From the NCBI GenBank assembly GCA_019306065.1, contig JAFDMF010000001.1:1-64000 (forward strand): 64,000 nt of DNA, written 5' to 3'. Made by a program: the position numbers and the translations under genes. The notes under the pieces are model-generated. The model was not told the origin of the DNA, did no database searches, and was given only the letters and a program-made list of their open reading frames with translations. Shown here in pieces: positions 42,976 through 52,506 of the stretch. This DNA is from Deltaproteobacteria bacterium (GTDB taxonomy: Bacteria > Desulfobacterota > Desulfobacteria > Desulfobacterales > JAFDMD01). Each line of letters opens with the position of its first letter. Positions within the stretch are counted from its first letter, which is position 1.

Positions 42976-43252
42976 AGTTTTAACATTCCTTTTTTTATAA
43001 AATATGTTATTATAATTTTAAAATAATCGAAAACCAAGCGCAACATTAAATATAAAACCGCTGCAACTTTAAGCGCTGGCTTATTAAAAATTTAAATGCA
43101 AAAAAAAATGATTATAAAGGACATCTCCAAAATTTTTTGCGGAGCGGCTCTTATCGCTGAGAAAAACGAACTTGGACATTCTCCAAGCCTAAATATGAAC
43201 AGATGAACATAAGTTGAATGTTTTGAGCATAACGTAAAAAAGGAACAAAATA
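42976..43252. other. Intergenic region between divergent radC and the MetE-like gene
   Basis: A 277-bp gap. It carries TGATTATAAAGGACATCTCC, a motif near-repeated at 17814-17837, and GAGCATAACG, half of the GCATAAC repeat. No gene is seen. Confidence 0.45.
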
Positions 43253-44326
43253 ATGATAAAAAATCTCAAACCGAACTGTATGCCTCTTTTAATAGGAAGT
43301 CTGCCTATAGACGATCATAAAAAAGCTTCAGAGATAATATTTGATTATACTCCAGAAATACCGTTATGGGCGCAGCTGCCTGCATATCAAAAAGAGGGAA
43401 TGATAGAACAATTTTTACCCGGAATGCCATCAGTTACAAATAAAAACAAAAAAACCTTTATAAACATAAAAGCTTCGGATTTTGAGGATGAAATTTTAAA
43501 GTTTTACGAAGATTATATAAACTCCAGAGACAAACAAATAGATTCCTTTAGCTCCAGATTTACCTTAACCGAAAACGAGGCAAAAGGTTTTTTTGTATTA
43601 ATGGAAAAAGTAAAAAAACTTTCCGACAAGCCTTATGCCGTAAAAGGACAAATAACAGGCCCCGTAACATTCGGCATAGGAGTTAAAGATCAGGATAATA
43701 AAAGCATATTTTATGACGAAAGACTAAAAGATATAGCCGTAAAACTTATAGCTATGAAAGCAAAATGGCAGGCAGGCAGGCTTGCTAAACTTACTACATC
43801 GCGGGTTATTATATTTTTAGACGAACCCGCTTTGGCAGGCTTCGGCTCATCCTCTTTTTTAACCGTATCGCGCGAAGAAGGAATGGACGCTTTAAAAGAG
43901 GTGATAGACGCCATACATACGGAAAAGGCTCTTGCCGGAATACATATATGCGCAAATTCAGACTGGTCTCTTGTTTTGGAAACTCCTGCAGACATTATAA
44001 GTTTTGATGCATATTCCTTCTTTGACAAATTCATCCTTTATCCGAATCATATCAAAAAATTCATTCGAAAAGGCGGCGCTCTGGCGTGGGGAATTATACC
44101 TACCGGAAATATAGAAGATATAGAAAAGGAAACTTCGGCGTCGCTTGCATCCGCATTTAAAGATAAAATTGCGCAAATCGAAAAAATGGGAATAGAAAAA
44201 AACATTCTACTTGCCCAATCTTATATTACTCCAAGCTGCGGAACCGGAAACATGAGTTTGAAACATGCGGAAAAGGTTTTAAAAATGACAAAAGAGGTGT
44301 CTGAGATTACAAGAAAGATGATATAA
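43253..44326 (+). CDS. Core MetE-like (UROD/MetE superfamily) methyltransferase
   Basis: A 357-residue TIM-barrel protein resembling the C-terminal catalytic half of cobalamin-independent methionine synthase. Zinc ligands appear as His231-x-Cys233 (GIHICANSDW) and Cys329 (TPSCGTGNM), with QITGPVTFG and FLDEPALAGFG as substrate-loop signatures. The folate-binding N-terminal half of classical MetE is absent, as in short core MetE proteins, which in anaerobes may take methyl groups from corrinoid proteins. A link to metK/ahcY (5 kb away) is inferred. UROD-like methyltransfer to another thiol is an alternative. Confidence 0.75.
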   Translation: MIKNLKPNCMPLLIGSLPIDDHKKASEIIFDYTPEIPLWAQLPAYQKEGMIEQFLPGMPSVTNKNKKTFINIKASDFEDEILKFYEDYINSRDKQIDSFSSRFTLTENEAKGFFVLMEKVKKLSDKPYAVKGQITGPVTFGIGVKDQDNKSIFYDERLKDIAVKLIAMKAKWQAGRLAKLTTSRVIIFLDEPALAGFGSSSFLTVSREEGMDALKEVIDAIHTEKALAGIHICANSDWSLVLETPADIISFDAYSFFDKFILYPNHIKKFIRKGGALAWGIIPTGNIEDIEKETSASLASAFKDKIAQIEKMGIEKNILLAQSYITPSCGTGNMSLKHAEKVLKMTKEVSEITRKMI

Positions 44327-44357
44327 ATATATTTATTATATTGCCATAGCGAGGCTT

Positions 44358-45013
44358 TCAGCTCTTATTTTGAATATATTCTTCAGGACGATTTATTACA
44401 ATTTCGCCTGTTTCATCTTTTATTTTTATTATATCGCGAAGTTGATTGGTTTCCAAATACTTTTTTTAATTTTATATGCTTTTACTTTATTATGCAACTC
44501 GCTTGTTATTTTATATCGGTTAGGCGGAATAAGTATTTCCACTTCTTTTTTGCAATCATTAATAACGAAATCAATAGGCGGACATAAATCGGAATCTGCG
44601 GAGATAACAAAAGCCTTATCAAAATTATTAAGACAAGCATGCTTTACCAAATAAATTGCAAGATTTACATCACTCTGTTTTTCTTCATGTTCAGACCATT
44701 TCGCGCTGCATTTTTTGCATTGTCTTCCTTTTTTTTTGAAATGACCGAGAACAGGAGTAACTCCAAAAGATTTGTTAGCTTTTATAAATTTTTTATGTCT
44801 TGCCGATGAATCTTTAAGCCAAGATGCTATAGCGGAAAAGTAATAAACTTTGATAAGCTTCTCGTTCAAAGATTTGATATAGGCATTGGAAAGTTTCCAA
44901 AGATTAACCCATTTAAGATAATTATAATCTGAACCGAGGGCGACGATAGAATGATATAAATTAAACCCGTCTATATAACAAATCACTCTTTTTTTTACCA
45001 ATGATAACTCCAC
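44358..45013 (-). CDS. NYN-domain (LabA-like) nuclease with a frame break in an A7 tract
   Basis: The N-terminal part (45013 to 44468) is a NYN/PIN-fold RNase: CYIDGFNLYHS near 12-22, SDVNLAIYLV, then ISADSDLCPPI, with a zinc-like CKKC insert. The zero frame stops at 44429 (IWKPINFAI), but a -1 shift at the seven A residues (44467-44461) opens YLETNQLRDIIKIKDETGEI and ends at 44358. The shifted end looks like the family C-terminus; the zero-frame end does not. It may be an indel, a sequencing error, or slippage during transcription or translation. The catalytic aspartates precede the break. Confidence 0.72.
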
Positions 45014-45335
45014 TAAAAAAACCCGGCGCGCTGGCTAACAGGGGATCGCTCAAGCATAATGCTTACGGGATGATTAATTTAAATTCATTTCTAGATAAAA
45101 ACTCTAGAATTTTTGTTAAAATAAGCTCGTCCATCCTTTTTATTTTTTCTATTTCTCATTTACTAAGAGATTAAGCGGTTTGCCCCTCTATTTAGTTTCT
45201 ATAGAAACAAGTTTTATTTTGCTTGAGTTTACATTTGATTTTTTTAAAAATTAATGCTAATCGGATATAAATTTTTTGACCTGTTTTTATCTTAAAATAA
45301 ACGGGTTATAATTAATAAAAGAGGAGAACTTTAAA
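45014..45335. other. Intergenic region between the divergent NYN and amino-acid ABC genes
   Basis: A 322-bp gap. It holds the palindrome GTTTCTATAGAAAC (45195-45208, also seen near 16657 and in the 33886 element) and, close to the next gene, a -10-like TTATAAT at about 45305 with GAGGAG as ribosome site. A minus-strand 23-codon frame near 45070-45140 (MDELILTKILEFLSRNEFK) might be a relic but has no partner. Confidence 0.45.
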
Positions 45336-46163
45336 ATGAAAAAAAATTTTTTCGGTTTTTTAACCGCTATATTTGTTATATTCATAATTGCATCGCCGTT
45401 TGCGGGAGCATCCGATATTGAGCTTGCAAAAAAATCGACTCTGGAAAAAATACTTAAAAGAGGAGAGCTTTTAATAGGCACGGAATCCGGTTATCCTCCT
45501 TTTGAAATGACAGATAAAAAAGGCAATATCGTAGGCTTTGATATAGACATTGCCAAAGAGATAGCAAAGGCTATGGGGGTTAAATTAAAAATTATAAATA
45601 CCGCGTTTGATGGCATTATTCCGGCGCTTACAACCAAAAAATTCGATATAATAATAAGCGGAATGACTATTACGCAGGAGAGAAATTTGAAAATCAACTT
45701 TTCGGATCCTTACATGATAGTAGGACAAACCATACTTCTTAATAAAAAGTATGAAGGCAAAATAACCTCTTACGAACAGCTTAACGACCAAAAATACATA
45801 GTTACTTCAAAACTCGGAACAACCGGAGAGCAGGCAATAAAAAGATTTATACCTAAGGCTCAGTATAAATCTTTTGAAGGATCCGGAGCGGCGGCTTTAG
45901 AAGTTGCTATGGGCAAAGCCGACGCTATAGTTTATGACCTTCCTTTTTGCGCTACGTTTATAGGAACGCAAGGAAAAAACAATCTGACGTTTTTAGACGA
46001 ACCTTTTACTTACGAGCCGCTGGCGTTTGGAATTAGAAAAGGGGACCCTGACTTTTTAAACTGGTTAAATAATTTTTTACGACAGCTTAAAAACGACGGC
46101 AGATACGACAAAATTTACAAAAAATGGCTTAATAATATGGATTGGACGAAAAATGTAGATTAA
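45336..46163 (+). CDS. Polar amino-acid ABC transporter substrate-binding protein
   Basis: A 275-residue family 3 binding protein. The signal peptide is 1-25 (FLTAIFVIFIIASPFAGA). The mature start ILKRGELLIGTESGYPPFEM, then GFDIDIAKEIAKAMG and DIIISGMTITQERNLKINFS, are typical of the glutamine/arginine/cystine receptor group. It is followed by permease and ATPase genes in the standard order. The ligand is probably a polar amino acid. Confidence 0.94.
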   Translation: MKKNFFGFLTAIFVIFIIASPFAGASDIELAKKSTLEKILKRGELLIGTESGYPPFEMTDKKGNIVGFDIDIAKEIAKAMGVKLKIINTAFDGIIPALTTKKFDIIISGMTITQERNLKINFSDPYMIVGQTILLNKKYEGKITSYEQLNDQKYIVTSKLGTTGEQAIKRFIPKAQYKSFEGSGAAALEVAMGKADAIVYDLPFCATFIGTQGKNNLTFLDEPFTYEPLAFGIRKGDPDFLNWLNNFLRQLKNDGRYDKIYKKWLNNMDWTKNVD

Positions 46164-46176
46164 AACCAAAAACCTG

Positions 46177-46238
46177 TGCATAACTTCCTCTTTTGCCCTG
46201 TTTTGGCGTTGGAACCGAACAAATTACTTTGTTATGCA
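46177..46238. repeat. TGCATAAC inverted repeat, copy 3
   Basis: TGCATAAC at 46177-46184 and GTTATGCA at 46231-46238. It lies between the receptor and permease genes, so it is within one operon. Its spacer shares CCTCTTTTGC and TTTGGCGTTGGA with the elements at 33886 and 39350. Confidence 0.65.
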
Positions 46239-46266
46239 ACATTTAATAAAAACATTTTTTTACCTT

Positions 46267-46302
46267 CTCATTTCGACGAACGAAGTGAGAAGAAATCTCA
46301 TA
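46267..46302 (+). repeat. TTTCGA-type dispersed repeat
   Basis: A plus-oriented copy (TCATTTCGACGAACGAAGTG, then GAAATCTCATA) inside the amino-acid transporter operon, immediately before the permease start. Confidence 0.75.
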
Positions 46303-46331
46303 AAACGGAGAAAGCCAAAAAAATAATAAAC

Positions 46332-47336
46332 ATGGTATCGAATATAAAACGTTTGAAAAAAAAAGGACTGTATAATTTTAGTATAGTCCTTTTTTTTGTC
46401 ATGCTTTTTTTAACAAGCGCTTCTCTTTATCTTGCCGCCGCAAAAATAGATTATGTGTGGAGATGGAACAGGGTTTTAAAATATTTTGCTTATAATAATA
46501 CGGTGGAAATAAAAACGGAAACAGACGGAACAGCAGTTATCGTATCAAATGATAAAGGCTGGAACATAGAAATAACCAAAAACAGCGAACAAAACATATA
46601 TTTTGTTCCTAAAAAAGCAAAGTTAAATATTTTAGACGGAGAATATGTTTATAAAGAGGGCATTATCGGAAGCTATTCCGAATTAAAAGCCGGAATTCTT
46701 GCAAGCGGACTTTGGCTTACCATTAAATCCAGCGCGATAGCCACAATTTTCGGAATCATAATAGGGCTTATATGCGGTATTGCAAGACTTTCTTCAAACC
46801 CTTTTTTTAAATGGTCTGCAATAACTTATGTGGAAATCATTCGAGGCTCGCCGCTTTTGGTTCAGATATTTATATGGTATTTTGTATTCGGTTCCATATT
46901 AGACGCTATCTTTGCAAGCCACGACTTTACCCGGATAGAGCCTATATGGTATGGAATTGCAGCTTTAGCGTTTTTTACCGGCGCTTATGTAGGCGAGATA
47001 GTTCGCGCCGGAATTCAGTCTATAAACAAAGGGCAGGCAGAAGCGGCAAGGTCTTTGGGAATGAGCGGTTATCAATGTATGCGTTACATTATTTTACCGC
47101 AGGCTTTAAAAAGAATCCTTCCGCCCCTTGCAGGGCAGTTTATAAACCTTATAAAAGATTCCTCTCTTTTAGGAATTATAGCAATCAGAGAGCTTACAAA
47201 GGCTACCCGCGAAGTTATTAGCACAAGCTTACAGCCCTTTGAATTATGGTTTATGTGCGCTATTATGTATTTGGTTTTAACCTTTAGCTTATCAATGGCT
47301 TTGCAGTTTCTTGAAAAAAGATCCCTTATAAAATGA
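46332..47336 (+). CDS. Polar amino-acid ABC transporter permease
   Basis: About 334 residues from the ATG at 46332. A longer frame from GTG 46176 would translate through two intergenic repeats and is rejected. A first helix (16-37) and a periplasmic insert of about 90 residues precede the standard His/Glu/Gln/Arg permease domain ([20 protein letters not shown]). The EAA loop is [20 protein letters not shown]. The long first loop is unusual for the family. No good ribosome site is visible ahead of the ATG, so the start is uncertain by some codons. Confidence 0.88.
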   Translation: MVSNIKRLKKKGLYNFSIVLFFVMLFLTSASLYLAAAKIDYVWRWNRVLKYFAYNNTVEIKTETDGTAVIVSNDKGWNIEITKNSEQNIYFVPKKAKLNILDGEYVYKEGIIGSYSELKAGILASGLWLTIKSSAIATIFGIIIGLICGIARLSSNPFFKWSAITYVEIIRGSPLLVQIFIWYFVFGSILDAIFASHDFTRIEPIWYGIAALAFFTGAYVGEIVRAGIQSINKGQAEAARSLGMSGYQCMRYIILPQALKRILPPLAGQFINLIKDSSLLGIIAIRELTKATREVISTSLQPFELWFMCAIMYLVLTFSLSMALQFLEKRSLIK

Positions 47337-48067
47337 TAGAGATAAAAAACATATATAAAACCTTTCATACTCCGCATGAAGTCCAAGCATTAGTAGATGT
47401 TTCCTGCAAAATAGAAGCCGGAGAGGTTGTTGTCGTAATAGGTCCTTCCGGTTCCGGCAAAAGCACTTTTTTAAGATGTATTAACAGATTGGAAACTGCA
47501 AATTACGGAGAAATTTTGATAGAAGGGATAGATATATTTTCCCGTAAAACCAATATGAACAAAATAAGAGCCAAAGTAGGAATGGTGTTTCAGTCTTTCA
47601 ATCTTTTTCCGCATAAAACCGTATATGAAAATGTAATGCTTACCCAACTGGAAGTTTTAAAACGAAGCAAAGCGAAAGCGGATAAAAAAACCGTTTATCT
47701 TTTAAAAAAAGTGGGCATAACCGATAAAGCAAAAGCGTATCCAGCGCAATTATCCGGCGGGCAGCAGCAGCGGGTTGCCATAGCAAGAGCCATTGCTATG
47801 GATCCTAAAGTTATGCTTTTTGACGAGCCTACCTCCGCGTTAGACCCCGAAATGATAAGCGAAGTTTTAAACGTGATGAAAGCTTTGGCAAAAGAGGGTA
47901 TGACTATGGTTGTTGTTACTCACGAAATGGGCTTTGCAAAAGAGGTTGCAGATAGAGTTATTTTTATGGATTACGGTAGAATCGTAGAAGAGGGAACGCC
48001 CGAGCATTTCTTTAAAAATCCTACCCATCAAAGAACAAAACTTTTTTTAGATCAAATCTTATCTTAA
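47333..48067 (+). CDS. glnQ: Polar amino-acid ABC transporter ATPase
   Basis: A 244-residue ATPase. Walker A is GPSGSGKS (near 38-45), the Q-loop is [15 protein letters not shown], the signature is [14 protein letters not shown], Walker B is [13 protein letters not shown] and the H-loop is VVTHEMGF. It overlaps the permease stop by four bases (ATGA). Standard GlnQ/HisP type. Confidence 0.95.
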   Translation: MIEIKNIYKTFHTPHEVQALVDVSCKIEAGEVVVVIGPSGSGKSTFLRCINRLETANYGEILIEGIDIFSRKTNMNKIRAKVGMVFQSFNLFPHKTVYENVMLTQLEVLKRSKAKADKKTVYLLKKVGITDKAKAYPAQLSGGQQQRVAIARAIAMDPKVMLFDEPTSALDPEMISEVLNVMKALAKEGMTMVVVTHEMGFAKEVADRVIFMDYGRIVEEGTPEHFFKNPTHQRTKLFLDQILS

Positions 48068-48245
48068 CCCTTCATGAAAAACCTAACTTATATTATCCGT
48101 CTATTAATCAAATAAAAGCAAAACCAACCTTCGTATGACCTGTTTTAACGTTTAAACTGGTTTATATGAACGCTAATATAGTCAAAAATAAAAATTAAAT
48201 TAACATGAATGAAACCAGCAACTCAATTACTCGCCCGAAGAATGC

Positions 48246-48273
48246 GTAGAGACAAGGCATGCCTTGTCTCTAC
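48246..48273. repeat. GTAGAGAC palindrome, 14-bp perfect arms
   Basis: GTAGAGACAAGGCA and TGCCTTGTCTCTAC with no spacer. It lies 30 bp behind the ahcY stop. Third member of the family; the inner bases differ while the ends are kept, as expected for a conserved hairpin. Confidence 0.88.
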
Positions 48274-48302
48274 AAAAATCTCTGCGTAATCTGCGGCGCT
48301 AT

Positions 48303-49727
48303 TTAGTATCTGTAAAAATCCGGCTTAAACGGACCGTCAACAGACACTCCTAAATAATCCGCCTGTTTTTTTGTAAGCTTTTCAAGCGAAGCGTCAAACC
48401 GTTTTAAATGAAGGCGCGCTACCTCTTCATCTAATTTTTTATCAAGAACATAAACCTGTTTTTCCAATTTTTCGGAAACAAGTTTTATCTGAGCCAAACA
48501 CTGATTTGTAAAGCTTGCGCTCATTACAAAACTTGAATGCCCTGTAGCGCAGCCTAAATTTACAAGTCTTCCTTCAGCAAGAACTACTATGGATTTGCCG
48601 GATTTTAAACGCCATCTGTCAACTTGAGGCTTTATATTTTCTTTTATGCAGTCTTTATTGTTTTCAAGAAAAGACATCTCTATTTCGCTGTCAAAATGCC
48701 CTATGTTGCATATTATAGCTTCATCTTTCATCATCTCCATATGCCTGCCTGTTATAACGTCGCAGCAGCCGGTAGCGCTTACAAATATATCTCCCATTTT
48801 TACCGCCTTTTCCATAGTTATAACTTCATAGCCCTGCATTAAAGCCTGCAAAGCGCATATAGGATCTATTTCCGTAACCATTACTCTCGCGCCAAATCCC
48901 CGCATAGACTCGGCGCAGCCTTTGCCTACGTCTCCGTATCCGCATACAACTACAACTTTACCGGCAATCATTATATCCGTAGCCCTTTTAATGCCGTCCG
49001 CCAAAGATTCTCGGCATCCGTAAAGGTTATCGAATTTTGATTTGGTAACGGCATCATTTACATTTACCGCCGGAAACAAAAGGTTGTTTTCAGAAGCTAA
49101 TTGATAGAGTCTGTGAACTCCCGTTGTGGTTTCTTCGGAAACTCCTTTTACTTTGGAAGCTATATTTGTCCAAAATTTCGGGTCTTTTGTATAAACCTCT
49201 TTAAGACGCCCTACAAGACATCTCATGTCTTCGCTGTCATACTCTTTATCAAGCAAAGACGGGTCTTTTTCTATATCTACTCCATAATGAATAAATAATG
49301 TAGCGTCTCCTCCGTCATCTACTATTAGATCGGGACCCGTATTATCGGGCCAAATTAACGCCTGATGTGTACACCACCAATATTCTTCAAGATTTTCCCC
49401 TTTCCATGCAAAAACTGCGGCGGAACCTTTTTTTGCTATTGCCGCCGCCGAATGATCTTGAGTGGAAAATATATTGCAGCTTGCCCATCTTATATCGGCT
49501 CCAAGCTCTTTTAAGGTATCTATAAGCATAGCGGTTTGTATTGTCATATGGAGACTGCCGGTAATTTTAAGCCCTTTTAACGGCTTTTTATCCCCGTATT
49601 TTTCCCGTATAGCCATAAGCCCCGGCATTTCGTTTTCGGACAACGCCATCTCTTTTATTCCGAAATCCGCCAAATTAATATCCGCCACTTTAAACGGAAG
49701 CGAAGTATCTAACTGCAAAAAACTCAT
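48303..49727 (-). CDS. ahcY: Adenosylhomocysteinase
   Basis: A 474-residue S-adenosylhomocysteine hydrolase, which splits the product of SAM-dependent methylation into adenosine and homocysteine. Signatures: [16 protein letters not shown] (near 57-72), [17 protein letters not shown]-binding [20 protein letters not shown], and a C-terminal [11 protein letters not shown] ending of the family. A GGAG site lies before the ATG. It follows metK by 21 bp. Confidence 0.97.
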   Translation of the reverse strand: MSFLQLDTSLPFKVADINLADFGIKEMALSENEMPGLMAIREKYGDKKPLKGLKITGSLHMTIQTAMLIDTLKELGADIRWASCNIFSTQDHSAAAIAKKGSAAVFAWKGENLEEYWWCTHQALIWPDNTGPDLIVDDGGDATLFIHYGVDIEKDPSLLDKEYDSEDMRCLVGRLKEVYTKDPKFWTNIASKVKGVSEETTTGVHRLYQLASENNLLFPAVNVNDAVTKSKFDNLYGCRESLADGIKRATDIMIAGKVVVVCGYGDVGKGCAESMRGFGARVMVTEIDPICALQALMQGYEVITMEKAVKMGDIFVSATGCCDVITGRHMEMMKDEAIICNIGHFDSEIEMSFLENNKDCIKENIKPQVDRWRLKSGKSIVVLAEGRLVNLGCATGHSSFVMSASFTNQCLAQIKLVSEKLEKQVYVLDKKLDEEVARLHLKRFDASLEKLTKKQADYLGVSVDGPFKPDFYRY

Positions 49728-49748
49728 AATATAATTATCTCCTTTTTA

Positions 49749-50918
49749 TTATAACCCTGCTTTTTCTCTTATAATATCTGCCTTATTGGTTTTTTCCCAT
49801 GTAAAACCGGGCTCGTTTTTTCCGAAATGTCCGTAAGCCGCCGTTCTTTTATAAACAGGCTGCAAAAGATCAAGGTATTCGATAATAGCGGCAGGTCTTA
49901 AATCAAAAACTTCATTTACAATTCGCGCCATACGCTCTTCGGAAACTACGCCTGTTCCCATAAGATCAACTAAAACAGATACCGGCTGGGCTACTCCTAT
50001 GGCATAAGCTATCTGAACTTCGCATTTTTTAGCGGCGCCGGAAGCTACGATGTTTTTGGCTATATGTCTCGACATATAAGAGCCGGATCTATCCACTTTG
50101 GAAGGGTCTTTTCCGGAAAAACAGCCTCCGCCATGGCTGCCGTTGCCGCCGTAAGTATCAACTATAATCTTACGCCCCGTAAGCCCGCAGTCTCCCATAG
50201 GTCCGCCTATTATAAACTGCCCTGTAGTATTAATAAAATATTTGGTCTCTTTTTTAATCATTTGCTGCGGAATAACCTTTTTTATAACCTCTTCTATAAT
50301 AGCCTCTTTTAATTGATTGTAAGGTGCGTCCGGGTTATGCTGAGCCGCTATTACTATAGCATCTACATGTTGAGGTATTCCGTCTTCATACCTTATAGTT
50401 ACCTGCGACTTTCCGTCCGGCCTTAAAAAATCAAGGGTTTTATCTTTTCTAACCGCCGCAAGTCTTTTGCATAAAGAATGAGCGTAACTTATTGGCATCG
50501 GCATTAAACTTTCGGTTTCATCCGTCGCAAAACCGAACATAAGCCCCTGATCTCCCGCTCCCTGATCTTTAAAAAGCCCTTTTCCTACGTCAACTCCCCG
50601 AGCTATATCCGGCGACTGCCTCCCTATGCTTGTAACAACCGAACATGTTCGGTAATCAAAACCCATATCCGAAGAATCATATCCTATTTCCGCAATCGTA
50701 TCGCGTGCTATCCGAGTCATATCTACATAACAATCCGTGGTTATTTCGCCGGATATAAAGGCAAGCCCCGTAGTTACAAGAGTTTCGCATGCCACGCGGC
50801 ATCCTTTATCTTGCGCTATAATAGCGTCTAATATTGAATCCGATATTAAATCCGCCACTTTGTCCGGATGCCCTTCCGTTACGGATTCCGAAGTAAACAA
50901 ATGTGATTTTTTACTCAT
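49749..50918 (-). CDS. metK: S-adenosylmethionine synthase
   Basis: 389 residues, the standard MetK length. The N-terminus [16 protein letters not shown] holds the methionine/ATP site; [10 protein letters not shown] and [16 protein letters not shown] are the hexapeptide and nonapeptide signatures. It makes SAM from methionine and ATP. Middle gene of panC-metK-ahcY; no SAM riboswitch fits in the 59-bp gap upstream. Confidence 0.98.
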   Translation of the reverse strand: MSKKSHLFTSESVTEGHPDKVADLISDSILDAIIAQDKGCRVACETLVTTGLAFISGEITTDCYVDMTRIARDTIAEIGYDSSDMGFDYRTCSVVTSIGRQSPDIARGVDVGKGLFKDQGAGDQGLMFGFATDETESLMPMPISYAHSLCKRLAAVRKDKTLDFLRPDGKSQVTIRYEDGIPQHVDAIVIAAQHNPDAPYNQLKEAIIEEVIKKVIPQQMIKKETKYFINTTGQFIIGGPMGDCGLTGRKIIVDTYGGNGSHGGGCFSGKDPSKVDRSGSYMSRHIAKNIVASGAAKKCEVQIAYAIGVAQPVSVLVDLMGTGVVSEERMARIVNEVFDLRPAAIIEYLDLLQPVYKRTAAYGHFGKNEPGFTWEKTNKADIIREKAGL

Positions 50919-50977
50919 AAAATAAGTTTCCTTTTTTTCGTTGAAAATTCGTCATGCGAGCGGTTACACCCGATTAG

Positions 50978-51823
50978 CTATTGGAATAGAATTATATTAT
51001 CAATTAATCTTGTCCTACCCGCTTTAACGGCAAGAGCCATTAAAACCGGACGATCTATTATTTTAACCTCTTCAAAAAATTCAAAATCGCATATTGATAT
51101 ATAATCGATTAAAATTTCGTCAAAAGAATTTATTAATTTGGAAGCGGCATTTATAATTACTTCGGCTTTTTTTTCGCCTTTTTTAACGAGATTTTCGGCT
51201 TTTTTGAGCGCTTTGTAAAGGCTTAATGCAGAGTCTCTTTGATTCTTTTTAAGATAAGCGTTTCGGGAGCTCATAGCAAGCCCGTCTGCTTCGCGGATAA
51301 TCGGCGCTCCTATAATTTCAATATTAAAATTAAGGTCTTTTACCATCCGAGAAACTATAACAAACTGCTGAAAATCCTTTTTGCCGAAAACCGCTTTATC
51401 CGGATTTACTATGTTGAATAGTTTTGTTAAAACCGTTGTTACGCCCTGAAAAAGAGCAGGCCTTGAAATGCCGCAAAGATGCTCGGATAGTTTTAATGTG
51501 TTAACATAAGTTTGATACCCCGCAGGATATAACTCTTCCGACGCTGGCGCAAAAACCGTTTCAACCCCTTCTTTTTTCAACAAAGCGCAGTCTCTTTCCA
51601 AATCTTTCGGATATGAATCAAGGTCTTCGGCAGGTCCGAATTGAGTAGGATTTACAAATATGCTCACTATAACTATGTCGCAAACCTTTTGTCCTATTCT
51701 TACCAAAGAAAGATGCCCTTCGTGCAGATACCCCATAGTAGGAACCAAAACAATTGTTTTGCCGGATTTTTTAATCTGTGCGGATATCTTTTGCATCTCT
51801 TCTATTTTGTTAATAATATTAAT
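50978..51823 (-). CDS. panC: Pantothenate synthetase, probable ATT start
   Basis: PanC joins pantoate and beta-alanine using ATP. Motifs: VLVPTMGYLHEGHLSLVR (HIGH-type), NPTQFGPAEDLDSYP, KDFQQFVIVSRM and AMSSRNAYL. The first ATG is at 51796 (272 residues) and has no ribosome site. Nine codons earlier, an ATT at 51823 follows GAGG with a 6-base spacer and gives NIINKIEEMQKISAQ, the exact N-terminal pattern of PanC proteins, with 281 residues in total. ATT is a rare but known initiator. It is the first gene of the panC-metK-ahcY run. Confidence 0.93.
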   Translation of the reverse strand: MNIINKIEEMQKISAQIKKSGKTIVLVPTMGYLHEGHLSLVRIGQKVCDIVIVSIFVNPTQFGPAEDLDSYPKDLERDCALLKKEGVETVFAPASEELYPAGYQTYVNTLKLSEHLCGISRPALFQGVTTVLTKLFNIVNPDKAVFGKKDFQQFVIVSRMVKDLNFNIEIIGAPIIREADGLAMSSRNAYLKKNQRDSALSLYKALKKAENLVKKGEKKAEVIINAASKLINSFDEILIDYISICDFEFFEEVKIIDRPVLMALAVKAGRTRLIDNIILFQ

Positions 51824-51962
51824 TTTTTACCTCGTTTTAAATTCGTTTTTTTGCTCTAAAATAAACTGCTCGCTTAACTGAAAAAGCGGTTATTGCGGAA
51901 TTTATCGAATAGAGCCATTAATATCTCCTGTTGTCTGACCGGAAATTGTTTTAAAATTTTTC

Positions 51963-52232
51963 TCACGAGTTAATTGATCTGGCTTCTATCTTATCAATTT
52001 CTGATACTAATACCGCAAGCTCGGTTTGCGTCTCAAGAGCGAATCAATAATTAATAAAATCAATGGTTTTTTCATCTATCTTTTCTTTATATCTTTCAAG
52101 CTGCTTATTGCTGTTGTTATTTATAAGCTCCTTCGCATTATTAAGTGATTCGTCTCCCGTTTTTTTAATTTTATCCATATTAATATCGGCGGTTTTTACC
52201 TTACATATCAATATAGACAATTGTATTGCCAA
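51963..52232 (-). pseudogene. Possible relic of a small helical protein, interrupted by an in-frame TGA
   Basis: From a TTG at 52232 the frame gives 62 residues rich in Lys, Asn and Glu (DINMDKIKKTGDESLNNAKE), reaches TGA at 52046-52044 and continues in frame for 26 codons (LETQTELAVLVSEIDKIEAR) to a second TGA at 51963. The text after the first TGA is coding-like. With tRNA-Sec present a read-through is formally possible, but the context has no redox motif, so decay is the simpler reading. Confidence 0.35.
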
Positions 52233-52435
52233 GCTGATATTTTACCATCATAATCAGCCAAATTATAACAAACCGCCGTTTCAAAACTTCCTTGATAGCA
52301 TGTTATTATTCGGATATAAAGGATTTATTTTTTTAGACAAATTCTATCTATAAAAAAAATTAAAGTAAAATACATAAAAATAATGCGTTAGTAACGATAT
52401 TGAGAAGAAAAAAACCTCGAATATTTTCTTGCCGT

Positions 52436-52470
52436 GTCATTTCGAGGAGCGCAGCAAGGAGAAATCTCAC
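52436..52470 (+). repeat. TTTCGA-type dispersed repeat
   Basis: A plus-oriented copy (TCATTTCGAGGAGCGCAGCA, then GAAATCTCAC) 37 bp before the fumarase ATG. Confidence 0.75.
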
Positions 52471-52506
52471 TAAAAAAGCCGAAAATTTTAAAAGGAGTAA
52501 AATATC

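Larger units (their letters stand above)
51824..52506. other. Long intergenic region with a gene relic
   Basis: A 683-bp gap. It contains a minus-strand coding-like stretch (51963-52232, separate entry), a 14-codon minus-strand frame at 51918-51874 (MALFDKFRNNRFFS) behind a good GGAG, and a TTTCGA-type repeat near the fumarase start. No intact gene is recognised. Confidence 0.5.

Noticed and set aside
45060-45150. Minus-strand 23-codon frame beginning MDELILTKILEF as a transposase remnant
   Set aside because: It is short, with a weak ribosome site and no recognisable transposase motif or inverted ends nearby.
46176-46331. N-terminal extension of the amino-acid permease from the GTG at 46176
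   Set aside because: It would translate through two dispersed intergenic repeats and the sequence has no membrane or signal character; the ATG at 46332 fits the family.
50919-50977. SAM riboswitch ahead of metK
   Set aside because: The gap to panC is only 59 bp and shows no matching conserved core.
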